64,000 nt of DNA from Oligoflexus tunisiensis (GTDB lineage: Bacteria > Bdellovibrionota_B > Oligoflexia > Oligoflexales > Oligoflexaceae), in contig NZ_BDFO01000001.1 in assembly GCF_001748245.1 (NCBI RefSeq), positions 4,665,471-4,729,470 of the forward strand. The letters are read 5' to 3'. A program made the position numbers and the translations under genes. Shown in pieces: positions 6,372 through 14,975 of the stretch. Numbering within the stretch: the first letter of the stretch is position 1; every line of letters starts with the position of its first letter. Below the pieces are notes generated by a model. That model saw nothing but the letters and a program-made list of their open reading frames with translations. It ran no database searches and was not told where the DNA came from.

Positions 6372-8711
6372 ATGCTGGAAAAAACCTCGCTCCGGCATAA
6401 ACTCGGCCTCGTGACCATCTGTCTGCTCGTCATTGCGGGCAGTTATTACGCAATGTTTCAGCACTACCGCTCCTTTCGTTTTACCAAAACGGAAGCGGAT
6501 CTGATCTATCGCATTGAAGCCAAACTGCTCGATTACCGTCTGAAAATGCGGGGACCCATAAAGGGTTCCGGCCATGTGGGTATCCTGGCGATTGATGAGC
6601 GATCGATCGCTGAATTTGGTCGCTGGCCTTTCTCACGTCGCTACTATGCCCAGGCCTTCGAAAATCTCAAAAACCTGGGCGTTCGCTGGATTGGATTCGA
6701 TGCCATTTTTTCTGAACCGGAACGAACGGCCCATGAGGATTTTCAGCCGCTGTTCCAATCTCTGGGCAACGATCAGCGACCGGCTAATGTTAAAAAGACT
6801 CTGCAGCGCTATGCAGCTATGCAAAGCCAAAGTCCGGCCGATCGTTCCTTTCAGCAGGCCATCGCGGACTTTCAGCGCATAACACTCGGCTATCTTTACT
6901 TTGGCCATCCCCATGAGGCCGAGCTGAACCGCAAACCTGGAAAGAGCCCCTTTCCGCAGCTTCAGCCGATGGTGGACGCCTCACAGATCATGGCTGATCT
7001 TCCTCAGGGCCGCGTGCTGCATGACTATCCTGAACTGAGCCGTGCCTATGGTCTCATCTCCAATACGCCGGACATCACGGCAGCCGGGCAGCATTTCGCC
7101 TTTTTCAGCAATGATAATGACAGTGACGCCATCAATCGTTGGGTGACCCTGGTAGCGAATGTGGATGGCCAGCTGATGCCTTCACTGGTCTTAAAGACCG
7201 CCGCAGAGTATATGAATCGGGAAATTTTCGCGGTCTTTGATCCCTTTGGGATCGACACGCTCGCCCTTGTGAGCCGCGACAATCCCGAAGATGTGCTTGA
7301 TATTCCCATCGACATCCGTGGCGCCGGTCGCATGCTGATCAACCCCCTGGGTCCCGGCGGTTCCTTTAAACATTTCAGCCTGGTTGATGCCTATAACAAT
7401 ACCTTCAGCGAAGAGGAAAAGAACGCGCTTCAGGGCTCCATCCTGCTCCTGGGCGGGACCGCGGCCGGCACCAATGATATTCGGCCGAATGCTTTTGATC
7501 CTGCGATTGATGGCGTGGAAAACCATGCGGCAGCCATCGATAACATCATCCAGGGCAATTTCATGCGCCGACCGGTGTCCATCTATAAAACCGAACTCCT
7601 GATTATCCTCGTGGTCGGCCTGGTCTTTGCGCCCTTGATGATCTTCTCCCACGCGTTGATGTCCGGCATAGCCGTCCTGCTGTTTGTGGTGGGCTATTAC
7701 TATGTGGATAAGCACTTCTGGTTTGGGCGTGGCATCTGGACCTTTATTGCCGTGCCCTGCCTCGAAATTATTGCCATGGGTTTCATCACGACCATTTATA
7801 AGTACATGACCGAGGAACTCGAACGCAAAAAACTGAAGGGCGCTTTCCAGCATTACCTGAGCCCCGAGGTTATCAATCAGATGCTGGAGCATCCCGAAAA
7901 GATGCAGCTTGGTGGTGTGCGCCGGGACTTGACGGTGCTCTTCTCGGATGTGCGTGGGTTCACGACGATCTCGGAATCGCTCTCGCCGGAAAAACTCTGT
8001 GAGCTGATGAACGAGTACTTCACGCCCATGACGTCACTCATTTTACGCAGCGGCGGTGTTCTCGATAAGTATATCGGCGATGCGATCATGGCCTTCTGGG
8101 GGGCACCCGTCGCACTGCCCCAGCATGCGGACTGCGCCGCGCAGGTCGCCCTCGATATGCTGCGCGCCCTGGATCAGGTCAGACAGACCTTCAAGGAAAA
8201 ACAATTTCCGCCCATTGATATCGGGATCGGCCTGAATACCGGACCGATGTCAGTCGGCAACATGGGTTCGACGGAACGTTTCACCTATACGGTCATGGGC
8301 GATGCCGTGAATCTCGGTTCACGTTTGGAGGGTTTGACCAAGGAATACGGCGTTCAGATCCTGATCAGCGAATTCACGCAAAAGCAGCTGACACCCGGAC
8401 GATTCTTCACGCGCGATCTCGATCATATTCGAGTGAAGGGCAAGCTGGAGCCCGTGCATGTCTTTGAGCTGGTGCGGCCCGAAAATTTCCGTTCGCTGCC
8501 GGATCTGCAGAATTTCATCGAAACCTTTCACGCCGCACGCCAAGCCTATCGGGAGAAACGCTGGGAGGACGCGATCAGGCTGTTCAACGCCTGCCTTCTG
8601 CAACGCCCAGGCGATAAGGCTTCTGCACTTTATGTGGAACGCTGCACGCAATACTGCGAGCAGCCACCTGTTGATAACTGGGACGGCGTTTATACCTTCA
8701 AGCACAAATAA
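6372..8711 (+). CDS. CHASE2-domain class III adenylate/guanylate cyclase
   Basis: A 779-residue transmembrane receptor cyclase. Order: TM1 (about 13-28), periplasmic CHASE2 (45-395, with ILAIDERSIAEFGRWPFSR and LGGTAAGTNDIRPNAFDPAI), three clustered TM helices (405-475), the class III catalytic domain (510-690) and a C-terminal TPR-like unit (715-760). Both metal aspartates are present (Asp526 in LFSDVRGFT, Asp570 in DKYIGDAIMAFWG), as is the YTVMGDAVNLGSRLEG segment with transition-state Asn and Arg, so it should be active. The Lys in DKYIGD favours ATP, giving cAMP, but GTP is not excluded. It follows the FecR-domain gene by five bases and its 3' end faces the SDR gene. The cNMP-binding EAL protein at 12.5-13.7 kb is a possible reader of its product. 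Confidence 0.93.
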   Translation: MLEKTSLRHKLGLVTICLLVIAGSYYAMFQHYRSFRFTKTEADLIYRIEAKLLDYRLKMRGPIKGSGHVGILAIDERSIAEFGRWPFSRRYYAQAFENLKNLGVRWIGFDAIFSEPERTAHEDFQPLFQSLGNDQRPANVKKTLQRYAAMQSQSPADRSFQQAIADFQRITLGYLYFGHPHEAELNRKPGKSPFPQLQPMVDASQIMADLPQGRVLHDYPELSRAYGLISNTPDITAAGQHFAFFSNDNDSDAINRWVTLVANVDGQLMPSLVLKTAAEYMNREIFAVFDPFGIDTLALVSRDNPEDVLDIPIDIRGAGRMLINPLGPGGSFKHFSLVDAYNNTFSEEEKNALQGSILLLGGTAAGTNDIRPNAFDPAIDGVENHAAAIDNIIQGNFMRRPVSIYKTELLIILVVGLVFAPLMIFSHALMSGIAVLLFVVGYYYVDKHFWFGRGIWTFIAVPCLEIIAMGFITTIYKYMTEELERKKLKGAFQHYLSPEVINQMLEHPEKMQLGGVRRDLTVLFSDVRGFTTISESLSPEKLCELMNEYFTPMTSLILRSGGVLDKYIGDAIMAFWGAPVALPQHADCAAQVALDMLRALDQVRQTFKEKQFPPIDIGIGLNTGPMSVGNMGSTERFTYTVMGDAVNLGSRLEGLTKEYGVQILISEFTQKQLTPGRFFTRDLDHIRVKGKLEPVHVFELVRPENFRSLPDLQNFIETFHAARQAYREKRWEDAIRLFNACLLQRPGDKASALYVERCTQYCEQPPVDNWDGVYTFKHK

Positions 8712-8727
8712 TGAACCGGACGGTACG

Positions 8728-8744
8728 GCCCTGATCACCAGGGC
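8728..8744. terminator. Short hairpin between convergent genes
   Basis: GCCCTG-ATCAC-CAGGGC forms a perfect six-base-pair stem between the cyclase stop and the SDR stop, overlapping the last codons of the SDR gene. There is no T-run on either side, so a terminator role is uncertain. Confidence 0.3.
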
Positions 8745-9427
8745 AGCGTCTGACCTTTGAAATTGCGGAACTGTCCTGAATCCTCGCTCCTGAGACCGGC
8801 GATCACGCGGGTCAAACCGCTGATGGATTCCTCCACGGCCGTCGGCGCCTGCGAGCCGCCCATTTCCGTCTGCACCCAGCCTGGATGCAGGGCGACAGCG
8901 ATCAGCCACGGATAATCGGTGGCCAGGGAACGTGTGATCATGTTCAAGGCTGTTTTGGAACTGCGATATCCATAGTAACCACCCGAAGCATTATCGGTGA
9001 TGGAGGCCATCAGGCTCGACATCATGGCCACGATGGGCTTCGTTGATTTTTGCAGAGCCGGCAAAGCCATCTGGGTCAGAGCCACGGGGGCGATGACATT
9101 CACTTCAAAGGACTGACGCAAAATTTCAAGCGGCAGCTTTTCAAAATCCATATGCCGGTCGAGCAGAACGCCTGCGTTATTTATCAGAAGATCAAGGGAG
9201 CCTGCCTCCCAGCGTTTCCTCAGCGGCAGCAGGGACTCATACTGGGTGACGTCCGCATCGAAAACCTCAAGCTGATCCCTATACGTCTGAGTTAATTTTT
9301 TCAGACTGTCCTTCTCTTTGGCCTTGCGTGCCACAGCCAGAACCTGCCATCCGGCTTTCAAATAATGTTCCGTGTAACCAAGGCCCAGCCCGCGAGCGGC
9401 ACCCGTGATGCAAACTGTCTGACTCAT
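8735..9427 (-). CDS. Short-chain dehydrogenase/reductase
   Basis: A 230-residue classical-type SDR. The N-terminal Rossmann motif is TGAARGLGLG (residues 8-17), NNAG follows at about 87-90, the catalytic Ser lies in MMSSLMASI and the Tyr-Lys pair in YGYRSSKTAL. It should reduce or oxidise an alcohol/carbonyl with NAD(P)H in the cytosol; the substrate cannot be told from sequence. Length is typical of the shorter C-factor-like SDRs. GGAGG ten bases upstream supports the start. It lies 104 bases downstream of the membrane sulfatase on the same strand and is probably a separate unit. Confidence 0.9.
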   Translation of the reverse strand: MSQTVCITGAARGLGLGYTEHYLKAGWQVLAVARKAKEKDSLKKLTQTYRDQLEVFDADVTQYESLLPLRKRWEAGSLDLLINNAGVLLDRHMDFEKLPLEILRQSFEVNVIAPVALTQMALPALQKSTKPIVAMMSSLMASITDNASGGYYGYRSSKTALNMITRSLATDYPWLIAVALHPGWVQTEMGGSQAPTAVEESISGLTRVIAGLRSEDSGQFRNFKGQTLPW

Positions 9428-9531
9428 AAGTGTCCTCCCTTGCGTTAAGCCCCGAGCTTAGCATGGGAGGAGAGGTCTTGCCACTCCCCTTGCCCCTGGC
9501 CAGTTTCCCCACGTCGTGAGGGCCCCTGACT

Positions 9532-11436
9532 CTAGCGTGTGCTGATGTAATCGATGTAGGCGCGGTAGAACAAAATATTCTGTTCGGCTTCACCGTCGGG
9601 CGGTCTCGACTGCCAGGCGCCAGGATTCCAAAGGTTTTGCGTGGCGGGATCAAAGAGGTGCTGCTCGAGGCGCGACAGCACAGGCAAACGGCGTGCGCTG
9701 TAAAACGGGTTTTCGCCCATGCTCGGGAAATCGTCGAGGCCCATGGTTTCGGCAAGGAATCGCGAGATATCGACCTGGCTGACGAGCGTCTCAAGCTTCA
9801 GATGCGGCAGCTGCAGATCCTGCAGAGCCTTTTCCGCGAGGCCACCCGTGATGATGAGATTCATATGGGACTGCAGACGGGCCGCGGCCGTGCCTTGATC
9901 ACGATAAATAGTATGATAGGGCGGAACCTGGTTGCCATGATCGGTGGCCAGAATCAGGATCATGTCGTCCCAAAGGCCCAATTCACGCATCCGTTCCACA
10001 AAAAGACCAATGGCGTGATCGGTATAGGCGGTTGTGCGATAGCTGGGGTGCTGAACCTGCTCCGGCAGAGCATAGGGCACGATATCCTGCGGCATATCCC
10101 AGGGTATATGATTGGTCACGGTCAGGAGCATCCCGGCAATGGCGTCCGCTTGGGATTCCTGCTGGCGTTTTTTCAGTTCCATGGCGCTGCGCCGCAGAAA
10201 GCTGATGTCACCGACACCCCAGCTGGTCCGGGGACTCTGAGCCGGGAAATGATCCTGTGTCAGCAGCTGCTGCACGCCGTGCTTGCGCCAAAAGCTCACC
10301 TGATTATCAAAGAGACCGTTGCCACCGTGATACCAGAAGCTCTCCACCCTGGCCCCGCCCGGCAAAGGCTTTTGCAAGGCATCCGAGAGGCAGCGGATCG
10401 GAGCCACTGCATCGTAACGCATCAGGGAGGTATCCCGACTGCTGATGTGCCCACAGAAAACCGCTTCCTGTCCACCACGCGTCACCGATCCCGTGGACCA
10501 GGCGTTCATGAAAACAATGGACGAGGCCGCCAGGCGATCCAGATGCGGGGTCAGACTCGGAGCCTCGGGCGCGAAGTAACCGGTCTCAGCCGGGCGGAGC
10601 GATTCCAGCAGCATGACCGCAAGAATCGGTTTGCGTCGAGCATGCACCGCATTCTGCCATTGGTCCTTCAATTTCATACTGATCGGATGCACGGATCCGG
10701 CAGGATGCTCCTTCACTTCCCGCAAAAGCTCAGGAAAATCCTTGGCTGTTGGCGGCAGCTGCAGAAGCGTGAGCAGACGTTCCCGTTCCGCGGCGCTGAC
10801 CGGTTCAATGGCCTTGGCGCGGATGAGCTGACTGTAAAGTTTTTCCAGAACATTCATCTGCAGATTTTCGGGAATGAACCACTGCACGCGCCAATGGATA
10901 TTGCGGTTATGGAGAAAGACCAGAACGAGGAGCACGGTGACAAATATTTTTCCGCCATGGCGGGGCTTTGGTCTCTGCCCCAGTCTCGACTGCAAAAGCA
11001 GGATCACACTGGCCATGGCAAGATAAGCCGCCAGCGGCCAGCCCAGCATGGACTGACCATTGGCAAGGATAAAGGCGGAATCATAAAGATAACGCAAATG
11101 AAAGGCCATCATGGTGAAGCCAAAGAATTCCACATACGTTTGATGGGACGTCAGCAGGACCGCCACCACGATGAAAAGAAGAGCCCGCAGCTGCCAGGCG
11201 CGGGACGCTCGCAATTTCTGCCAGAGCAGGCGGTGCCAGCCCGCGCTCAAAAGGGCCAGAAGGCCGGCCATCCAAAGGTCACTCAAAAGGCCCACGAAGA
11301 AGCCGGACCATTGCCGTGCTCCGGTTAAAACGTCGGCATTGAGCGCGGCAAAGGTGAAGGCTCGATGCAGGACAAAGAGCACCGCGAAAAGCAGAAAATC
11401 CGCAAGGAAGATTTGATAATACGATGGTTTTTTCAT
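9532..11436 (-). CDS. LTA-synthase-like membrane sulfatase/phosphotransferase
   Basis: A 634-residue protein with about five N-terminal membrane helices (to residue 190) and a large periplasmic alkaline-phosphatase-fold domain of the sulfatase/LtaS/phosphoethanolamine-transferase superfamily (280-600). Visible elements are VMLLESLRP (metal Glu), GSVTRGGQEAVFCG (candidate nucleophile Thr), WYHGGNGLFDNQ, TVTNHIPW and ILATDHGN (metal Asp-His). Family members transfer phosphoglycerol or phosphoethanolamine to envelope glycans or lipids, or hydrolyse sulfate esters. In a Gram-negative cell, decoration of periplasmic glucans or LPS is likelier than lipoteichoic acid; that is inference. It is divergent from the gene at 11627 and no glycan operon is adjacent. 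The ribosome binding site is weak. Confidence 0.82.
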   Translation of the reverse strand: MKKPSYYQIFLADFLLFAVLFVLHRAFTFAALNADVLTGARQWSGFFVGLLSDLWMAGLLALLSAGWHRLLWQKLRASRAWQLRALLFIVVAVLLTSHQTYVEFFGFTMMAFHLRYLYDSAFILANGQSMLGWPLAAYLAMASVILLLQSRLGQRPKPRHGGKIFVTVLLVLVFLHNRNIHWRVQWFIPENLQMNVLEKLYSQLIRAKAIEPVSAAERERLLTLLQLPPTAKDFPELLREVKEHPAGSVHPISMKLKDQWQNAVHARRKPILAVMLLESLRPAETGYFAPEAPSLTPHLDRLAASSIVFMNAWSTGSVTRGGQEAVFCGHISSRDTSLMRYDAVAPIRCLSDALQKPLPGGARVESFWYHGGNGLFDNQVSFWRKHGVQQLLTQDHFPAQSPRTSWGVGDISFLRRSAMELKKRQQESQADAIAGMLLTVTNHIPWDMPQDIVPYALPEQVQHPSYRTTAYTDHAIGLFVERMRELGLWDDMILILATDHGNQVPPYHTIYRDQGTAAARLQSHMNLIITGGLAEKALQDLQLPHLKLETLVSQVDISRFLAETMGLDDFPSMGENPFYSARRLPVLSRLEQHLFDPATQNLWNPGAWQSRPPDGEAEQNILFYRAYIDYISTR

Positions 11437-11626
11437 GCCTGAACTGACAATGGGGGTTGAAGAAGAGTCTTTGTTGTCTCTTCTTATTTACTTCATAGGG
11501 AGGTCTTTAACAAGCGTCAATATGGGACTTTGATCCGCGGCCTGCCTTGACTTTTCGATCCACCGCATATTACTTTCTTGTCTCTTCATCACATGTTTTC
11601 CTTAACTTTTATGAGGAGGTTTATCC

Positions 11627-12460
11627 ATGATGGATAAGCAATTACTGGCAGGAGCCTTGTTTTTCAGCACTTTGCAAGCTTTTGGCGCCGACTTCTCGGA
11701 AGCTGACGCAAAATTCTCTCAGCGCGATGTGAGTCTTCAGGCCACGCTCGACGCAAGAGCCGCTTACAAAAGCATACTGGATACAGCGTCCACGGACGAG
11801 GACAAACTCAGAGCAGCCGAGGGTTATCTCCGAACCTACATGTTTGAGGGCACGCATTACCACAGCCTGGAGACCGAGGAAGGCCGCGCGGCGCGTAAAA
11901 TCGTGTTTTCCAGCTGCTGGTCGCAAGCGGCGGAAACGGTAAGCCCCAGCGTGCTCGGTTTTGCATCACCGGTTTATTATTACTTCCGCTCGGCGTGTCT
12001 AGCCTATGACGCTCAGGTCTCGACTTTGGAGGGAAAGGTCCAGATTGTTCCGCAGCTTTTGAGTGCGATTCAGACCGGTCTGCAGATCGAAGGTGGAACC
12101 ACGTATGAGGCCGGTGGCCTTTACCGGGTGGCTGCGGCGGTGAAGTATAATCCCGCCGCTCAGGAGGTGCCGGGTGGACTTTATAATCCGGAGGAAGCCC
12201 TGGTTCTGATCGATCAAGCGATTGCAGCCGATGGGTCCCTTCCCGGCAACCTTTACTGTGAAAATTTTAGTCACAAGGTCCGCAATCTCATGGTCCTTGG
12301 CAAACCAACTGAAGCGCTGAATCTGACGACACAGTCGCTGAATGATTTTGAAACTCATTTGAGTGCCGGTCGCATTCCCGAGTTCATCCGGGCCGAAACC
12401 ATGGACTGCCTGACTCTGCTTACGCAGTTGAAAGGCAGCCTCGAAACCGCCACACCATAA
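11627..12460 (+). CDS. Exported protein of unknown function, TPR-like helical
   Basis: A 277-residue protein with a signal peptide (MMDKQLLAGALFFSTLQAFG, cleavage near Ala21) and a mature part rich in Ala-containing helices, including LRAAEGYLRTYMFEG and EALVLIDQAIAADGSLPGN, which look like tetratricopeptide-type pairs without clear consensus. A few cysteines (SSCWSQ, RSACLAYD, LYCENF) could form periplasmic disulfides. No family recognised. GAGGAGGT six bases upstream is a strong ribosome binding site. Its stop directly abuts the stop of the convergent cNMP-EAL gene. Confidence 0.65.
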   Translation: MMDKQLLAGALFFSTLQAFGADFSEADAKFSQRDVSLQATLDARAAYKSILDTASTDEDKLRAAEGYLRTYMFEGTHYHSLETEEGRAARKIVFSSCWSQAAETVSPSVLGFASPVYYYFRSACLAYDAQVSTLEGKVQIVPQLLSAIQTGLQIEGGTTYEAGGLYRVAAAVKYNPAAQEVPGGLYNPEEALVLIDQAIAADGSLPGNLYCENFSHKVRNLMVLGKPTEALNLTTQSLNDFETHLSAGRIPEFIRAETMDCLTLLTQLKGSLETATP

Positions 12461-13675
12461 TCAGCTGGCCGCACCCAGGGCTTTTTTCGCACGAATGAAC
12501 TTCAAGGCCTCGGGCAGCGGCAAGGCAGGGCTGAAAAGAAAGCCCTGCCCATAACGGCAATTCATGGCCTGCAGCGCAGCGCATTCGGGCTCGGTTTCCA
12601 CACCTTCCGCAATAATGGGAATGCCGAGCTGATTGGCCATGTCCACGATCGCTGCGGTGATGGTGTAGGTCCTTGGGTCTTCGAGCAGGAGCTGCACAAA
12701 GGCCTTGTCCACTTTCAAGGCATCGACCTGGAACTTGGCCAGGTAACTCAAACTGGAATAACCGGTTCCAAAGTCATCGAGCGCGATGGGGAAACCCAGA
12801 CTGCGGCAGCGTTCGATGGCATAGATGGCAGCCGGACCTTCCATAAAGATCCGTTCCGTGACTTCCAGTTTGATCTGATCGTTCCGCAGTCCATTTTTCT
12901 TGACGACCTCGGTCAGATGATCAAAAAACTGGGGATCATGAAACTGGCGGCTGGAAATATTGATGCTCATGAACAGGGGCTCGCTCAGCCCCTGCGTTTT
13001 CATTTCCTGGATAATTCGGGTATGAGCGGCGCAGGCATTTTCCAGGACCCAGCGTCCGATGGGAACGATGAGTGAGGTTTCCTCGGCGATGCCCATGAAG
13101 ATATCGGGCTGCACGAGCCCACGGTTGCTGCTATGCCAGCGGATCAGGGCCTCGAAACCGGCGATCTGCATCCTCTGCAGGTCCATGACCGGCTGAAAAT
13201 GCAAGGCGAATTCATTGGCGCCGAGGGCGAGTTTCAGCTCGGCTTCGATGCGGATCTTGTCGATGACTTCCTGAGCCAGGCCGGAGCTGGAAACCGTCGT
13301 TTCCTCCTCCTCCTCGTGCCTGACTTTCTTGGTGCTTTCATTGGTATGCCGCATCCGTTTCAGCAGCATGGCCACCAGCAGGCGGACGATCGGATCGGCG
13401 TTCTTGATGCGTTCCGAAATCGCTTCACTGGAGACCGACATCAGCTCACAGGGATCCAGCGCGATCGCCGAGGCCGAGCGCGGCGAGCCATCGATCACGG
13501 CCATTTCACCAAATATTTCGCCGACTCCGAGGATGCTGAGCGTCACCCGCTCGGGCCCCGTACCGACAAAGATTTCCACCCGTCCGCTTTCAACGATATA
13601 AGCGCAGTCCCCGTGGCTTCCTTCGGCACAGATCATGTCGCCCTGTTGAAAACGCAGTTTCTGCCTAACCACCAT
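12461..13675 (-). CDS. Cyclic-nucleotide-binding EAL phosphodiesterase
   Basis: A 404-residue cytosolic protein. Residues 5-115 form a cNMP-binding domain (AYIVESGRVEIF, GEIFGEMAVIDGSPRSASA, matching the phosphate-binding cassette). After a short Glu-rich linker comes a full EAL domain (150-395). The catalytic and metal residues look intact: FEALIRWHS, NISSRQF, KLEVTERIF, LDDFGTGYSSL, ALKVDKAFV, AEGVETE and YGQGFLFS. It should hydrolyse c-di-GMP to pGpG under control of cAMP or cGMP, joining two second messengers in one protein. Two cyclase-domain genes lie within 16 kb. The frame is open to 13702, but the domain begins right after the Met at 13675. Biochemistry is inferred from family. Confidence 0.9.
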   Translation of the reverse strand: MVVRQKLRFQQGDMICAEGSHGDCAYIVESGRVEIFVGTGPERVTLSILGVGEIFGEMAVIDGSPRSASAIALDPCELMSVSSEAISERIKNADPIVRLLVAMLLKRMRHTNESTKKVRHEEEEETTVSSSGLAQEVIDKIRIEAELKLALGANEFALHFQPVMDLQRMQIAGFEALIRWHSSNRGLVQPDIFMGIAEETSLIVPIGRWVLENACAAHTRIIQEMKTQGLSEPLFMSINISSRQFHDPQFFDHLTEVVKKNGLRNDQIKLEVTERIFMEGPAAIYAIERCRSLGFPIALDDFGTGYSSLSYLAKFQVDALKVDKAFVQLLLEDPRTYTITAAIVDMANQLGIPIIAEGVETEPECAALQAMNCRYGQGFLFSPALPLPEALKFIRAKKALGAAS

Positions 13676-13847
13676 AGCATTGCCTCGTCCGGTTAGCCGC
13701 ACTTGGGAACATAAAAAGCTGCGTTAAGTTTCATAGAAATGATGCCAGCCTTCGCCATTCATTTCAAGCAAAGGTGGAAATTCAAGACAAGTGCGGGCTG
13801 CAGTTGTATAGTGGCCCTAACGTTTGAACCCGGACATAGGACGACCC

Positions 13848-14969
13848 ATGGACTCCCAGAAAGCATCGCCTCGCTTCGTTGGACGCCTGATTCTCACGAC
13901 CCTGTTTGCGCCCTTCCTGATGGGGACAAAGCCGGTCCCGGAAGCCAAACATCCCGAGCCCGAGCCTCCGGCTCCCCTGTTCGTGATGTCCTATAACGTG
14001 GAAAACCTCTTCGACACCGAACATGACGAGGGGAAGGATGACTGGACTTACCTGCCGCTGGACCGAAAAAAAACCGCGGATCATAAGAAACGCTGCGCCG
14101 AGGTCGGTGGCAGCAAACAGAGAAGCCGTGAATGTGAGACGCTGGATTGGTCGGAGACAGAACTTAAAACCAAGCTCGGGCGCATTGGCAAAATTCTGAC
14201 CAGTGTGAACAAGGGTCAATGCGCTGATGTTCTGATCCTGGTGGAGATTGAAAATCTCAAGGTGCTGGAACGTCTGCGGACGGAATTTCTGAGTGCCTGC
14301 AAATATAAGCCTGGCATCCTGCTGGAAGGCAACGACCGCCGCGGTATTGATACGGCGATCCTGTCCCGCCTGGAACTCACGGGCGCACCACGACTGCATG
14401 CGATCGACTTTGTGGAAAGCCGCAGAAACGGGGAAACCCCGCGTTCCCGTGATCTCCTGGAGGCCAGTTTCAAGCTGGCTTCAGGTGAAATCCTCACGGC
14501 CTTCGCCATTCATTTCCCGGCCCCCTATCATCCCTTCATCGAACGCCTGGAAGCGATGCGGACTTTGAATAAAGCCGCGCAAAAGGCCGCCGAGCAGGCT
14601 CACGTCGTGATCGCGGCGGGCGATTTCAACATCAATGCCAAGGAGGATTCCCGCTTCTACCGGGCCGTGGCCAGCCTGGATTGGCAGGTGTCGCACCTGG
14701 AAGGCTGTCGCACTTGCCTCGGCACGCACTACTTCAAGCGCGATGATTCCTGGTCCTTTTTGGATGCGATCATGGTCTCCAAGCACGGCCGGAAACATCC
14801 ACACTGGCAGTGGACGCTTGATCCCGCTTCCGTGGCTTTGGTGCAGGGTTTTGATTTTCAAACGGATGCCAAGGGTCTGCCGATAGGCTGGGAACGGGCC
14901 ACGCTTCCCGGGCAATCGGATCACCTGCCGATTACCCTGCAGCTGAAAGCGGTGCCGCGGAAGAAATAA
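13848..14969 (+). CDS. Exported endonuclease/exonuclease/phosphatase-fold protein
   Basis: A 373-residue protein with an N-terminal hydrophobic signal (RFVGRLILTTLFAPFLMG), a Pro/Glu-rich spacer, then an EEP (DNase I-like) domain from about 45. Motifs: MSYNVENLFD (Asn), LVEIENLKVLERL (metal Glu), AGDFNINAKED (Asp-Asn), SDHLPIT (Asp-His). Family members hydrolyse phosphodiesters in DNA or RNA, or phosphoinositides. With export predicted, an extracellular or periplasmic nuclease role is likely but unproven. The frame can open at 13824 with TTG; I choose ATG 13848 because AGGA lies six bases upstream. Four cysteines (KKRCAE, SRECET, LEGCRTC) could form disulfides. The stop is six bases from the stop of the convergent PLD gene. 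Confidence 0.85.
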   Translation: MDSQKASPRFVGRLILTTLFAPFLMGTKPVPEAKHPEPEPPAPLFVMSYNVENLFDTEHDEGKDDWTYLPLDRKKTADHKKRCAEVGGSKQRSRECETLDWSETELKTKLGRIGKILTSVNKGQCADVLILVEIENLKVLERLRTEFLSACKYKPGILLEGNDRRGIDTAILSRLELTGAPRLHAIDFVESRRNGETPRSRDLLEASFKLASGEILTAFAIHFPAPYHPFIERLEAMRTLNKAAQKAAEQAHVVIAAGDFNINAKEDSRFYRAVASLDWQVSHLEGCRTCLGTHYFKRDDSWSFLDAIMVSKHGRKHPHWQWTLDPASVALVQGFDFQTDAKGLPIGWERATLPGQSDHLPITLQLKAVPRKK

Positions 14970-14975
14970 CCGGCT

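Noticed and set aside
9637..11328. 563-codon + strand frame opposite the membrane sulfatase
   Set aside because: Composition is typical antisense shadow (Arg/Gln/His-rich), no domain, no ribosome binding site; the minus-strand sulfatase has clear motifs.
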